From positions 161,600,549 to 161,664,548 of the forward strand of contig CM048750.1 of NCBI GenBank assembly GCA_026315105.1: a DNA stretch of 64,000 bases, read 5' to 3'. The position numbers and the translations under genes were made by a program. This document shows positions 45,514 to 56,340 of this stretch, in pieces (the stretch's first letter is position 1; each line of letters starts with the position of its first letter). The notes under the pieces were generated by a model that worked only from the letters and a program-made list of their open reading frames with translations, was not told where the DNA came from and did no database searches. The stretch is from Locusta migratoria (Eukaryota; Arthropoda; Insecta; Orthoptera; Acrididae).

Positions 45514-45957
45514 CCAACAAGTAAATCGGAGCCCGCGCTGTAATGCTTAACGTGTAGCCCAAATCGCGAATGTCTTCCTTGAGGACTTTTCGTCTCCAGC
45601 CTTTAAGAAAGTCACTGCGGGTACGGTACTAGTCTTTCAAGTCTACCTTCCCCAGATTAGGTTTCTTCCTCTGTATTCCATTATTTGGCCAAATTTGTAT
45701 GCAGCAAAATCTACCTTGTGTTAAAGACATTAAATAGCTATAGTTTACTCAAACACATAGTATGATTACACTGATAATGCTCGCAGTTGTCGATTTTGTT
45801 GATATGTAGAAGTAGCTACCAATTCACACCAAGATCAGGTTCGCAGTTGCTAGTAGCATAAGCAGTTGTCTAATCCGTAGATACATGTTTGTTGAAAGAA
45901 ATTGAATTCAGGTGACGTAATACATTATTTCAAACAACAATGTTTCATTCTCATTAA
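45514..45957. other. Gene-free interval
   Basis: No recognisable feature. Confidence 0.45.
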
Positions 45958-46304
45958 TTTACTGTAAATGGAAACAAGCAGCCCCAAAATTTGCTTTGTA
46001 ATAATTACACTTTATCCAGACTTCGACACCACCCAAGGGTGTTTTCATCAGAAATATAAAATTATCACACGAGATGTAAGAAATTACAGCATGTTAAGTC
46101 GTATAAAATAATATCACGTTTGTTCATAAAAAATACATGTTACGTGAATTTTATACGACCTGAGCACAACATGCTCTAATTTTTTACGTCTCATGTGATA
46201 TTTTGTACTTCTGATGAAGACACCCTTAGATGACGTCTAAATCTGGATAAAGTGTATTTATTACATACCAACTTGTGGACCTGCTTGTTTCCATTTACAG
46301 TAAA
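45958..46304. mobile_element. Inverted-repeat element with degenerate hammerhead-like arms
   Basis: TTTACTGTAAATGGAAACAA (left, 45958) mirrors GTTTCCATTTACAGTAAATA (right, to about 46304). The similarity runs inward to ATTTTATACGAC (46148-46159) and its inverse (46098-46109). No reading frame. Each arm has CTGATGA, then a GACACC-type stem: minus strand about 46012-46055, plus strand about 46208-46252, both followed by TCTGGATAAAG. It is noncoding and similar in plan to 31854-32247 but unrelated in sequence. Confidence 0.78.
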
Positions 46305-46591
46305 TAAACTGTTATGGTTGCTGCTTTTAAAACAAGCTATGTTCAAAATCATAACATTCTCACTAAGGTTGTTTACGTAGCTGCCATAAACGGACTGTAA
46401 CTTACTGATATATTGATTTTTATCTGTTCATTTATGTTTCAACGCCGTTTCATAGCACCACAAGCCAAATATTTCGATTAACTCCCTTGTACTTTTGCCA
46501 CAGTCAAGGCCAATGCTCCACATTAGTAAATTCTGTTCATTTTGCTTTAATGGGTTTGTAGCCTCTCCATGCACACACCAACAGGACCTTT

Positions 46592-46595
46592 ATGC

Positions 46596-46660
<65 letters not shown>
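46592..46660. repeat. (AG)n microsatellite
   Basis: About 68 bases of uninterrupted AG. Confidence 0.97.
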
Positions 46661-46665
<5 letters not shown>

Positions 46666-46680
46666 CCTGAATAGGAAAAC

Positions 46681-47566
46681 TTAGGGGAGAGTTGAAACCT
46701 CTTGTAATAGTCTCAGTTTGATGGCCTAGTTAACATGCTAAAAGTCCCCGAAGCTCCGGGCTGTGGAATCGCGGTTATGACGTCATCAATATGGCGGCCT
46801 AAGAATCTTTAGCGTAATCTTAGAAGGCTATAAATTCTCACAGGATTGATAAAAAAAGGTCATTTTTGTGCCAAATTACAAAGGAAGGCCTGAAAAACGT
46901 TTATGTATTTATGTATATGTATATATAACATTTCTTCTGAGCTATATTAACAACAACGAAAAAAATATGTTTTCAACCTTTTTTTGAAGTTTCTCTATTA
47001 ATAACTGCGTAATTATGCAACGAAATGATGATTTAAAAAAAATTAATTATGTAATACATTCTTAGAAATTTAAAACAATAGTAGTATTTTTTCCTGTCAT
47101 TAATAATAAGGGAGTTTATTTACTGTAAGGTTTGATTATTCACTAGTCAGATCGCATGTCAGAATTGTAAGGAGATATTTCTTAAAACATTGTTGAAGAC
47201 TTGCAAGTACTTGTGAATATTCTCAAAAGATAGTGAAACGACTGTTTTTATAAACATTGTACACATCTCAACATTTATTTTTACAAAAATAAATTATATA
47301 TATGATCATCTTGCGTTGGTGGAGCTCTTGTGTCTTCCGTGCTTGCAGTATTAGATGTGTGGTTAATTCCGCTTTATGCAAGACACTTTTTTATGTTAAT
47401 TCTGTGGTAATTTATAGCCGTTCAAAAATTACAGCATATATTTTTAGGTCGGCCATATTTATGACGTCATAACCGTGATTCCACAGCGCGGAGCTTCGGG
47501 GACTTTTAGTATATTAACTGGGCCATCAAACTGAGTTTATTGCAAAAGGTTTCATCTCTGCCCTAA
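46681..47566. mobile_element. Nonautonomous DNA transposon with about 115-bp TIRs
   Basis: The left end TAGGGGAGAGTTGAAACCTC and the inverted right end TAGGGCAGAGATGAAACCTT begin TIRs that stay similar for about 115 bp. They include AAAGTCCCCGAAGCTCCG and GGTTATGACGTCAT. The interior is AT-rich without a reading frame. A TA duplication is possible but the superfamily is not clear. Each TIR carries the palindrome TGACGTCA. Confidence 0.88.
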
Positions 47567-47590
47567 TTTTTTCGTATTCAATGCATATAC

Positions 47591-47790
47591 AAAATGTTCA
47601 AATGTTTGTAGACCTTATGGGACTTAACTACAGGGTCATCAGTCCCTAAACTTACAAAGTACTTATGAATTAGCTAATACTAAGGACGGCACAAATATCC
47701 ATGCCTGAGGGGGGGATTCGAACCCCCGACCGTCGTGCCCACGCAGAACGTGACTGGCACGCCGCAGACCGCTCCGCCACCGCGGCCGGC
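47591..47790 (-). mobile_element. SINE, family A variant
   Basis: Minus-strand head GCCGGCCGCGGTGGCGGAGC, B box GGGTTCGAATCCCC. Exact TSD AATGCATATAC at 47580-47590 and 47793-47803. Confidence 0.93.
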
Positions 47791-47929
47791 TTAATGCATA
47801 TACTGTCACCTCCGTATTCGTTAGCGTGGAGCAAGGAATGTGGGGACCGCGATGTTATTTGCACGTGTGGGCATCATATTAAATTTGCTAGAGTTACCTA
47901 GTATTCTTCTTATAACTTCTTACTTACCC

Positions 47930-48230
47930 CAATATGGACGTTAATTTTGTGGTTAATCTCATTACTTCTGCGCCGCTATACTTTCTCTCTTTGGTTTACA
48001 CTAAATCCATGTTTTGTACCCAGTAGACTGTTCATTCCATTCTAGAAGTAAAACTTCCTCATTTTCACAGATAATAGCAATATTATGAACGAATCTTATG
48101 ACTAATATCGTTTCATTAGGAATTATGATCCCAGTTCTGAAACTTTTTTCAATTCATTCATTGTTTCTTCGAAAAACAAGTTAAACAGTAGAACAGAAAG
48201 GCTGTCGTCCGTGCAATACGCATGTTTTTT
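47930..48230 (-). pseudogene. LINE reverse-transcriptase fragment, badly decayed
   Basis: The minus strand can be read across frames as SLSVLLFNLFFEETMNEL, then a segment resembling the FADD motif region (VIRFVHNIAIICENEEVLLL) and TGYKTW. The catalytic Asp pair is lost. It sits on the 3' side of the next LINE fragment, the wrong order for one element, so the two are separate or rearranged. Confidence 0.55.
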
Positions 48231-48316
48231 AATCTGAGCACTATTCTTTTACTCTTAAGAAAGAAGTAAGATTAACGTTTCGTCTTACTTTTACTTTTTC
48301 GAATTCGGAATCTCCG

Positions 48317-48810
48317 TCAACCTAAATTATTAGTCCAACAATAAAATGCCGCATCGCTGACGAACCATACATCATCGAGAATACAGGACTGTGGGCAACT
48401 AGAACATTCAAGCAAATTTGGCATGTCCCGTGCTTCTCCAAATTCGCACAGAAGATCCTCAACGGCCGCTATTCCCCACTTACCTGTAATGGTTTTCTCG
48501 GGCGCAACTCTTATCCTATTCAAGGTTCGCCAGGTCTTCCAGTCCAGTTCCCTTCCGGTAGGGCGTGCTTGTTGCAGGGATAGTTTTTAGGTAGTTCAAT
48601 CGGTACATTCCTCAAAAACCTATTCCTTGATCTTAGCCTTCCTGGCAGAACTTGAGCGTTGTAGATAATGTAGCGCTCGTCGAAAGTTTGCTTGACTCGC
48701 CCTGTGTACTCTGCAGCTGTTCTGCGGTCTTTTGGTAAGGCAAAGCCAGACGTTTGTATAGGTCAAAGGGGATCGGCTTCATACACCCAGTGATCATCCT
48801 ACAGGTTTAG
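48317..48810 (-). pseudogene. LINE C-terminal fragment (NRIR...CEFGEARDMPNLLEC)
   Basis: Minus strand from 48810: MITGCMKPIPFDLYKRLALP, then frame breaks, then DWKTW and TLNRIRVAPEKTITGKWGIA, LLCEFGEARDMPNLLECSSC. This is the CxC/H/C zinc-like tail that ends many animal LINE polyproteins. The usual CDCG is seen here as CEFG, so one Cys is replaced. Fragment only. Confidence 0.72.
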
Positions 48811-48969
48811 TTCGGGGGGATATCGACGGATTTGGCATGTGCAGATCGATTCCACACTGGGCAGACAACGTGGTATTAGATATGTTTTTGTAAAGGATGG
48901 TGAAGGAAATCGGTCGTGCCGCTAGATAGGAACCATCCTCATGTTTGACTGAGGAGATTTAGGAAATGA

Positions 48970-49163
48970 AAAAAAAAAAAAAGTTAAAATGTCTGTAAAT
49001 CTATCGGACCAAACAGCGTGGTCATCAGTCCGTAAACCTAGGTAAACTAACCTAAGGACAACACACACACACCCATGCCCCAGGGAGGACTCGAACCTCC
49101 ACGGCGAGCAACCGTGCGCTCCGCAGCAAGGTGCTTTAGACCGCTCGGCTACTCCACCGCGGC
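48970..49163 (-). mobile_element. SINE, family B, nested in family C
   Basis: Minus-strand head CGCCGCGGTGGAGTAGCCGA, B box GGTTCGAGTCCTCC, tail ending in an A-run complement. The direct repeat GAAATGA occurs at 48964-48970 and 49163-49169. Confidence 0.88.
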
Positions 49164-49216
49164 GAAATGACGGAAATCCCACCTCTGAATGGCAGGAGAC
49201 AGATTTGAAGTACCAC

Positions 49217-49414
49217 AAATGTTCAAATGTTTGTATAGCTTATGGGACTTAACTACGGGGTCATTAGTCCCTAAACTTACAAACTACTTATGAACTACTT
49301 ACGAACTAGGACGGCACAAATATCCATGCCCGAGGGGGGATTCGAACCCCCGACCGTAGTGGCCTTGCAGACCGTGACTGAAGCGCCTCAGTCCCCGCGG
49401 CCACCGCGGCCGGC
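49217..49414 (-). mobile_element. SINE, family A, nested in family C
   Basis: Full-length minus-strand copy. Exact 12-bp TSD TTGAAGTACCAC at 49205-49216 and 49415-49426. Confidence 0.95.
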
Positions 49415-49581
49415 TTGAAGTACCACCCTCCTAATTGCGAGTCGCTGTGATAATCACTGAGTCACCTCGCTCGATTTTTCTCTTCAGTTTTTATTGATAT
49501 ATCTCTTATTTGTTGTAATTAAATCCCCTAACTTACATCTATAAAGGTGATAATGTACGAATAATGTTGTGATAGCTGTTA

Positions 49582-49777
49582 GCCGGCCGCAGTGGCCGAG
49601 GGGACTGAAGCGCTCCAGTCACGGTCTGCACGGCCACTACGGTCGGGGGTTCGAATCCCCCCTCGGGCATGGATAATTGTGCCGTCCTTAGGATTAGCTA
49701 GTTCATAAGTAGTTTGTAAGTTTAGGGACTGATGCCGCGTAGTTAAGTCCCATAAGCTATACAAACATTTGAACATT
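49582..49777 (+). mobile_element. SINE, family A
   Basis: Head GCCGGCCGCAGTGGCCGAGG, B box GGGTTCGAATCCCC, tail ACAAACATTTGAACATT. Exact 12-bp TSD TGATAGCTGTTA at 49570-49581 and 49778-49789. Confidence 0.95.
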
Positions 49778-49879
49778 TGATAGCTGTTAATAAAATGTAA
49801 AAATCAGTTGTGTGCTCAGCCTGAGAAGGGGCACAGATAATTTAGTGCATCAGTTATAGGATCCTCGCTCCATCCTGGA

Positions 49880-50165
49880 AGTGTGCACACATCACGGCGT
49901 GACTTGGGCGGGGCTCGCACGCGGCTGGCCGGCCGCAGACCCCCGTCGAGCCGAGCGGAAGCCTTAAACGAGAGCCAAGCGGTTCGACCAAACGAGCCAT
50001 CGATCGCCGACGGACCCCTGCTCGCCGGTCCGCGGGGACCGCCGCGGCTTCGGTTATCCCGTAACGAGACGGCCCTCTGGGATGCTTCCTGCGCGGAGCG
50101 CGATTGCTGCGGACGCTGCACCCCCGTAATCACCTCCGCGACACGGCAAACATAGATGCGCTACG
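49880..50165. other. CpG-rich block
   Basis: CACGCGGCTGGCCGGCCGCA and GGTCCGCGGGGACCGCCGCG-type runs. Frames of 90-105 codons are open on both strands with no known domain. It is one of the recurring CpG blocks. Confidence 0.4.
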
Positions 50166-50374
50166 ATAGCACAAGCCCCCTAGCTTTTGTTCCTCTTAAC
50201 GCAACATTGGACCAGATTCACATACTTATTTAAGGTCTCGGGCCGCCTCGACTCGTGGAGTAACATACAAATATGAATTGCACCCTTTTTCCGAAATTCC
50301 ACTTCAACAGATAATGCTTCAAAACACCGTTTTTTAACGTTCATTTATTTCATGTCCGCCCCATTACATATTTT
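50166..50374. other. Short gene-free spacer
   Basis: Nothing recognised. Confidence 0.4.
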
Positions 50375-50385
50375 TACATTTATGT

Positions 50386-51776
50386 TCAAATGTTAAAATG
50401 TTTGTTAAGCTTAAGGGACTTAATTGCGGGTTCATCAGTACCTAACTTACAAACTACTTATGAACTATTACATCATATTTCGGGAGTGCACCCGGGACAG
50501 CGACAATTCTTCCTCCGATATTTCGGCTGCAAACCTCACAGCCATCTTCAAGGCGAGTCTAAGACTGAGTTCTCAGCGTCTGCGCGTGCCTATTTATACG
50601 GTAAATTACGTGATGCAAAGCTACTGAGGATTAGACTGCGCATGCTCGAAGATATCACATTCGTAACTGCTGCGCTAGTCATAGGTAAATATATACTTCA
50701 AAGATAAACATGTGAGCACTGAGTGCAAACACAAACAGAGCTGTTACGTATCCACAGTGCTTACAAATGAATAATTAATCATTAAAAGTGGTAACATCAA
50801 TCGGAAGTGAAGACGCAGACATTCTTTCAGAAGGAAGGCGTGATATAAGTGGCTTCCATGCATTGTCAACATGAAATCCGTCGTCACGATTTAACAGGTG
50901 GTCCGCCAGTTGTATGTGTACAGCTTCCTTTACAACTGAGTCCCAGAAAGTAGAAGCTGTGGTTAAAATCTTTACTTCTTTGTAATTCATGGAATGGCCA
51001 GTAGAAATACAATGTTCGGCTACTGCAGACTTGTTGGACTAAAGAAGGCGTGCATACCGCTGGTTCTCAACGCATCGTTCCTGCACAGTGCGCGTGGTTT
51101 GACCTATATAACGTTTTCCACACTCTCAAGGGATTTCATAAACCCCCGCTTTTCGCAATAACAGATCATCTTTGACAGATCCCAGAAGAGCTAAGGTCTT
51201 AGCTGGTGGGCGAAAGATCACATCGACTTTATGTTTCTTCATGATTCTGGCTATTTTTGAAGAAAGATTACCCACGTATGGGAGAAAGACTGTAGATTTC
51301 ACTTCCCTTCCCTCTTCATCTTTCTTCTGTGATTTTTCTAGTGTTTTTATTTGCAAGGCTTTCTTAATATGATGTTGCGAATAGCCATTTTTCTTGAAAA
51401 CCGCCTCCAGGAGTTCATCCTGCAGGCTGTCAGCATCAGACACTACCTGAGCCCTGTGAACCAAGGTTTTCAGTACACTCATAGTTTGCGAAGGATGGTG
51501 GCAGCTGGACGCCTGCAAATAAAGATCTGTATGGGTGGGCTTGCGATATACGCAATGACCTAGGAATACATCCTCTTTGCGTCGAACCAGAACACCCAGG
51601 AACGGTAAATAGCCATTCTTCTCCCGCTCCATAGTGAACTTGATGTTTTCATAAATGGAGTTATACTAAAGACGACACAAATATCCATGCCCGAGGGGGG
51701 ATTCGAACCTTCCGACCGTAGTGGCCGTGCAGACTGTGTTTGGCGCGCTGCAGATCCCTCGCCCACCGCGGCCGGC
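50386..51776 (-). mobile_element. SINE, family A variant, split by a Penelope-like element
   Basis: The tail half is 50386-50467 and the head half 51661-51776 (TACTAAAGACGACACAAATA through CACCGCGGCCGGC). The outer TSD TACATTTATGT lies at 50375-50385 and 51777-51787. The 1.19-kb gap is a Penelope-like element in the same orientation. Confidence 0.93.
50468..51660 (-). pseudogene. Penelope-like element nested in SINE: RT C-terminus and GIY-YIG
   Basis: The minus strand 51632-51126 is open for 168 codons: YLPFLGVLVRRKEDVFLGHC and VYRKPTHTDLYL (RT C-terminal signature), then YSQHHIKKAL and VFLPYVGNLSSKIARIMKKH. After a stop near 51125 the frame continues as ECGKRYIGQTTRTVQERCVE (YIG half of the nuclease, GVYEIP before it), another stop, then KSAVAEHCISTGHSMNY. 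The 5' part is truncated at about 51660. The tail (50480-50560) has a CTTGAAGATGGC / CAGCCGAAAT pair typical of PLE ends. It is a different PLE lineage from the one at 2-957. Confidence 0.9.
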
Positions 51777-51787
51777 TACATTTATGT

Positions 51788-52189
51788 ACTCGTCTTTTAC
51801 GTTATTTCTTTATTTTCGAGCTTTTAGAATAGCTGTCTTCCTCTCCCACGGATGCCTACCGCGCTCTGAATTGAAACCAACCGCGGGTCAGATCCAGCCT
51901 ACCCATGGGTTAGAGCTTACACGGTCCTTTCACATTAAGGTGACGCTCATCTACGTGCGATATCAACATTCAATATCGCATCAAAGACGGCAGGTGACAG
52001 CATCATTAGTGGGCTGGAGGAAATACAAAACATGTCGGGGGAACGCAGCAAACGGCGCATTCATTGTCGTATAGCTGAAACGGAGCTATTAATCTAACGT
52101 CGAAAGAAGCATGATCATAGGCTTTCGGACCGAGTGTGGAAGCATTTCCAAACCGCTAAGTCTGGGAACTGTGTCGCTGTGGTTAAATA
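51788..52189. other. Gene-free interval
   Basis: One plus frame (51721-52074) crosses from SINE into unique sequence and shows no domain. Nothing else recognised. Confidence 0.45.
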
Positions 52190-52960
52190 ACACAGTGCGC
52201 GAACAGGCGTCAAAACAACCGTGGCGCACCAGACCACCATAGATGTCAAAGATGAATGACGTTTGTAGAGATGTATACGAGCAAAATGTTAAGTAACTGA
52301 CCGCCCGAATTAACCGTGGAAGCTATCAAAAACTTCTTTTCAATGTCCGTTCAACGAACACTGCTGCGGATTGATCTTCGATCAGGCGCCCGGTCTATAC
52401 AACCATACCTCACTGCTGTTCCTTGGCGATCAAAGCTATAATTTCCACTCCATTACCACAACAGGACATCCACTAAGATGCGTACGGTGTTCTTCTCAGA
52501 TGAATCACTTTTAATGTCCCATCAGACAGATCGATGTCGCCGTGTACGGCGTGAAACGCTTGAAAGCAAAGAACTTGCAACCATCGTCCGAAGGGTCTAG
52601 GCGAGTGAAAACAACGTTAAGTTCAGTGGAATGTTTTCTTGATACGCCCTGGGTAATCTCATCACTCGATGGTACAATGAATAACGTGTAAAGGTTGGTT
52701 TTTCTACGTAAAATGGCATCAACCAGCAGGAGAATACAATGTGTCACATGGCTCAAAATGTACGTGGTGTACCATGATCAGTTTGCCCTACTCCCTGGTT
52801 ATCAAATTCACTACTTCTAAAACCAGTGGAGAACATGTGTTACCATCTCGATCGGACTGTTCGTGCCGTGGATTTTACGCTGGCCGCGTCACTGGAGATG
52901 GAATGACTCCAAACCCTTGTTGGTAGCTTCTAAAACCTCAATTACTCTCTGCCTGCCTAT
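52190..52960 (+). pseudogene. Tc1-like transposase relic
   Basis: The plus strand at about 52478-52540 reads MRTVFFSDESLLMSHQTDRC and RRVRRETLE, the first catalytic Asp region (W..V.FSDES) and following segment of Tc1 transposases. Further on, RTVRAVDFTLAASLEMEWLQ aligns with the region before the catalytic Glu. The middle is scrambled by stops. No terminal inverted repeats were identified. Confidence 0.6.
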
Positions 52961-53425
52961 CCTCACTCTCTCTCAATTTCCCTCTTCCTGCACATCTCCG
53001 AGAGGTCTGCACTGCAAAAGGTGGTTATTCAGCCTTTTGACAGGTGGTTATATAGGTCTGACTACATGAAGTATTCAACGAAAGCTAAGTCCTAAGTCCT
53101 GCATTCCTATCGCTTCACGTGATCCACTTAGCTAAAAAGGAAAATGTATTTCAGAATTATTTCAGTTGTAATACACCGAGGACATGCACACATACTCTGC
53201 AAACTACCGTATAGTGCGTTGCGTACGGTACCTCGTAATAAAACTGACGATTTTCTTTCCTTCTCCACTTCCAAACAAAACAAGGGCAACGACTGTCCAT
53301 GGAAGGGAAGTTAAATTCTATCGCCTCTGTAAGAATCCAGATTTCTCTTATCTTTGTGGTCAAAAGCGAAATGAAGGTTGTCGGCCCTCTACATTCCTCA
53401 ATACTATTTCTGGAAAAGAACGTCT
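52961..53425. other. Gene-free interval
   Basis: A plus frame (53184-53444) shows no recognised motif and runs into the SINE head. Nothing else is assignable. Confidence 0.4.
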
Positions 53426-53624
53426 AGCTGGCCGCAGTCGTTGAGCGGTCTGCGGCGCACCTGTCACGTTCTGCACGGCCACTACGGTCGGGGTTTCGAA
53501 TCCCCACCTCGGGCGTGGATGTTTGTGCCGTCCTTAGTATAAGGTAGTTCATAAGTAGTTTTTAGATTTAGGGAGTGATGACCCCGTAGCTAAGTCCCAT
53601 AAGCTCCCCAACATTTGAAGATTT
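53426..53624 (+). mobile_element. SINE, family A variant
   Basis: Head AGCTGGCCGCAGTCGTTGAG, B box GGTTTCGAATCCCC, tail CCAACATTTGAAGATTTT. Flanks GAAAAGAACGTCT (53413-53425) and GAAAGAACGTCT (about 53626-53637) form the TSD. Confidence 0.9.
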
Positions 53625-53637
53625 TGAAAGAACGTCT

Positions 53638-53944
53638 TCCTTGCTGGGCTTATCGTTTTATCATCTCTTAATACGTGTTGATCGAACCTACTGGCAACAA
53701 ATGTAGCCATCACGCCTCTGAATTGCGTATCATCCTTGAATCTGATCTCAGGTGGATGCCACACACTCGAGCAATACTAAAGAATGTGTCGCACTCGTTT
53801 CTATATGCGGTGTCCATTACAGATGGACCGTATCTTTCATAAAATCTCCAAATAAACTGAAGTCCTCACTACTATCCATACATGCATGTTCCATCACGTA
53901 TTGCTTCGTAATGTTACGAAGACACATCTAGTCAAAGACCTTGT
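53638..53944. other. Gene-free interval
   Basis: No recognisable feature. Confidence 0.4.
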
Positions 53945-53956
53945 AAAAATAACTAG

Positions 53957-54154
53957 CCGGCCGCAGTGGCCGAGCGGTCTGCGGCGCGCCAGTTACAGTT
54001 TGCACGGCCGCTAAGGTCGGGGGTTCGAATCCCCCTTCGGGCAGGAATGTTTGTGTCGTCTTTAGTATAAGGTAGTTCGTAAGTAGTTTGTAAGTTTAGG
54101 GACTGATGACCCTGCAGTTAAGTCTCTTAAGCTTAACAAACATTTGAACATTTG
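53957..54154 (+). mobile_element. SINE, family A variant
   Basis: Head CCGGCCGCAGTGGCCGAGCG, B box GGGTTCGAATCCCC, tail AACAAACATTTGAACATTTG. Exact 12-bp TSD AAAAATAACTAG at 53945-53956 and 54155-54166. Confidence 0.95.
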
Positions 54155-54352
54155 AAAAATAACTAGACTCCCTAACGTCGCTGCTGTCGCAGGGATAATT
54201 TGAACGTTCGGCCGGCCGCCACGATAGTGGCAATCGTCAGATAAATAAGAGTGTTGTTAGGAGATAAATCGAGTATTATATAGCTACTGCGGTATATATT
54301 CTTAGTTGGTAGTCATATCTGTACTGTTTGACTTTTGCAGTATACATGAACT

Positions 54353-54523
54353 ATGATGGTGAAGAATTGTGCAGCGTTTAACTGCACCAATCGATTTAAG
54401 AAAGGGATAAAAAGCATGAATACTGTCTTTCCATTTCCATTTCTCACAAATACAAATAGCCCCACTACTTGTGTTCAGAGATATTTACTCTTGCTTAACA
54501 GGCTTTTTGTCAAGACAATATAG
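54353..54523 (+). CDS. Short ORF with a THAP-type zinc-finger N-terminus (56 codons, probably partial)
   Basis: The frame starts MMVKNCAAFNCTNRFKKGIK and goes on SMNTVFPFP. The layout Met-x-x-x-Cys-x4-Cys-x-N, then a spacer and F.FP, is the beginning of a THAP C2CH domain (M-x3-C-x4-C, then F.FP). The later Trp and the second C..H pair are not in this frame, which stops after 56 codons. They could lie in another exon or be lost. THAP domains occur in P-element-type transposases and in host DNA-binding proteins. An open N-terminal exon or a P-like relic are both possible. No TIR or 8-bp TSD was found. Confidence 0.55.
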   Translation: MMVKNCAAFNCTNRFKKGIKSMNTVFPFPFLTNTNSPTTCVQRYLLLLNRLFVKTI

Positions 54524-55785
54524 GATTCTGAATGAAATAAATAACAAGCTTTTACAATACTAGTAGCTCCTAAAAACGAGCTACTTTAGGCAATACTGGT
54601 GGACAGGAAGTTCAAAAAGTTTCATTTTCTGATTGTGTAAAATAACTATTGGGGCTCGGGATCAGTTACCTCACTGCAGTTCGAACTTTTGTCTATGAAA
54701 TTAATATTAAACACTTGTAATACAGAATTTAAAGCCCATCTGGTTTACATATAGACATAACAAATGAAAGGGTTTTCAGAACTGTGTATGGTCCCATATA
54801 TGAGTGACACATAACCACACAGGATGCACATTGTGAAGTTGAACCCTATGACGATAGCTACTAACTTTCGAACAGTTCACGCTACTGCAAGGTATTTGGT
54901 TTACAGCATTAAAAATGCTAGTATTCGTGCTGGATAACCTAATGCTACTGTTGCATGCACTTGGTTAAGAAAAAGTTATGGCATACTTCGTGTTCTTAAA
55001 AGAATTTGGTAGTGGCTGGTTGCTGTATTCACAAGGTAAGAAGCTATTTTACAGTTATGTATGTGATGAGATATTTCATTTTCATGGTTGATTTTTATCA
55101 TTGGTTGTTTTAGACAGCCCTATTTCGTTTTCTAAGTTACAAAATATCTAAATACTGGAAAATACAGCAGGCACTCAAGCAAAGACGTAAAGAGTTGTAA
55201 AACTCTTCCGAAATTAATGTTGGTACAAAAGTTACACCATCGTAAAATATGCCCAGAAAGTGCCAAAAATCGAGTCTGACGATATATTTCGATCATTTGT
55301 TACGCTTAAAACTCTAAAAAAAAGTAAATGTTATAATTCATTTTAATTAGGGAAGAAACACTGTTGGCCGATTTATACACCGTATGTGAAATTAATTTAA
55401 ACATAGCCAATAGTTGCTGTATATTCAAAGAGGCTGAAACCGTTTTGTAGTTATATTTTTAAATGACACGTAGTGAATACACACTATAATCAAAAGCGTC
55501 TTACGCACATTTAATGTTAGCACGGAAGTGTGCCACCATAATGGTCGCGGTGGAGTCTTCAATTTGCCCGCTGTTTGCTTCGGGTGTTTACGGGATTGTG
55601 GAGGCTTGTATTTAATCGACGTGAATATGTTAATCAGACGTGACTATGTTAATCAGAAAAACAATCACCTAGTTTTGGAATATAGCGTTAGTAATGTCAT
55701 GTGTTCGAATATTACGGGATTGTTTTTCCCACAAATCTGTATTAACTTACATTTCTATACCTTTAAAGCTAGCTGCCATTGATTA
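54524..55785. other. AT-rich gene-free interval
   Basis: A plus frame (55528-55782, 84 codons) has no recognised motif. Nothing else is assignable. Confidence 0.45.
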
Positions 55786-55789
55786 CACA

Positions 55790-56340
55790 TACTAGAAATT
55801 TCGTCGAAGTCATCTTGTATCCTGTACAGATACTCAACGATATCAACTTCCCGCACGTCACGGCATCATCAGCAAATAGCCTCCGACTGCTGCTGATCAT
55901 GTCAATCAGATCATTTATGTGGGTATCACACGTCCTTGGGAGTATTTGCGATACCCTTGTTTCTGATGAACACGCGCCGTCGATGACAACGTACTGGTTT
56001 CTATTACGTAAGGATTCGAGCCATAAACGTATATTCTTTAAATGTCTCTAATTGGGGCACCTTGTCAAAGACGTGTTACCCTTCATCTATGATTCACAGC
56101 ATATTATCTGAGAAAAGAGCAATCTGAGCGTTGCACGACCCGAAAACCGTAACTGCGTTGACAGAAGGCTTTCCGTCTCAAGAAAATTTATTGTATTCGA
56201 ACCTCGAATATATTTCAAGTGTTCTTCAGCAACCTGCCGTAAAGGAATGTTGCAGATCCGTTACTTACCCTTATTTTATATATCACTCATTCGCGCTTTT
56301 TTACTCAATATGTTGGCACGAAGCGCTGGGCAAGAGATAA
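55790..56340 (-). pseudogene. LINE reverse-transcriptase fragment (CR1/Jockey-like)
   Basis: The minus strand from 56050 reads LKNIRLWLESLRNRNQYVVI, then DGACSSETRVSQ, then THINDLIDMISSSRRLFADD (the catalytic FADD and the INDL block before it) and GYKMTSTKF. Upstream, IIDEG and DKVPQLETF match the motif A neighbourhood but the FDF.KAFD core is deleted. It is a third LINE lineage in this window and is dead. Confidence 0.78.

Larger units (their letters stand above)
48886..49475 (-). mobile_element. SINE, family C, split by two younger SINEs
   Basis: Family C pieces are 48886-48968 (GGAACCATCCTCATGTTTGA), 49160-49216 (GACGGAAATCCCACCTCTGA) and 49415-49475 (ending GAGTCACCTCGCTCG). Removing the nested SINE B and SINE A restores the normal order. 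Confidence 0.88.

Noticed and set aside
50509..50555. Hammerhead in the tail of the second PLE
   Set aside because: CTTGAAGATGGC and CAGCCGAAAT are present but the box is altered and no stem III plus cleavage triplet can be placed.
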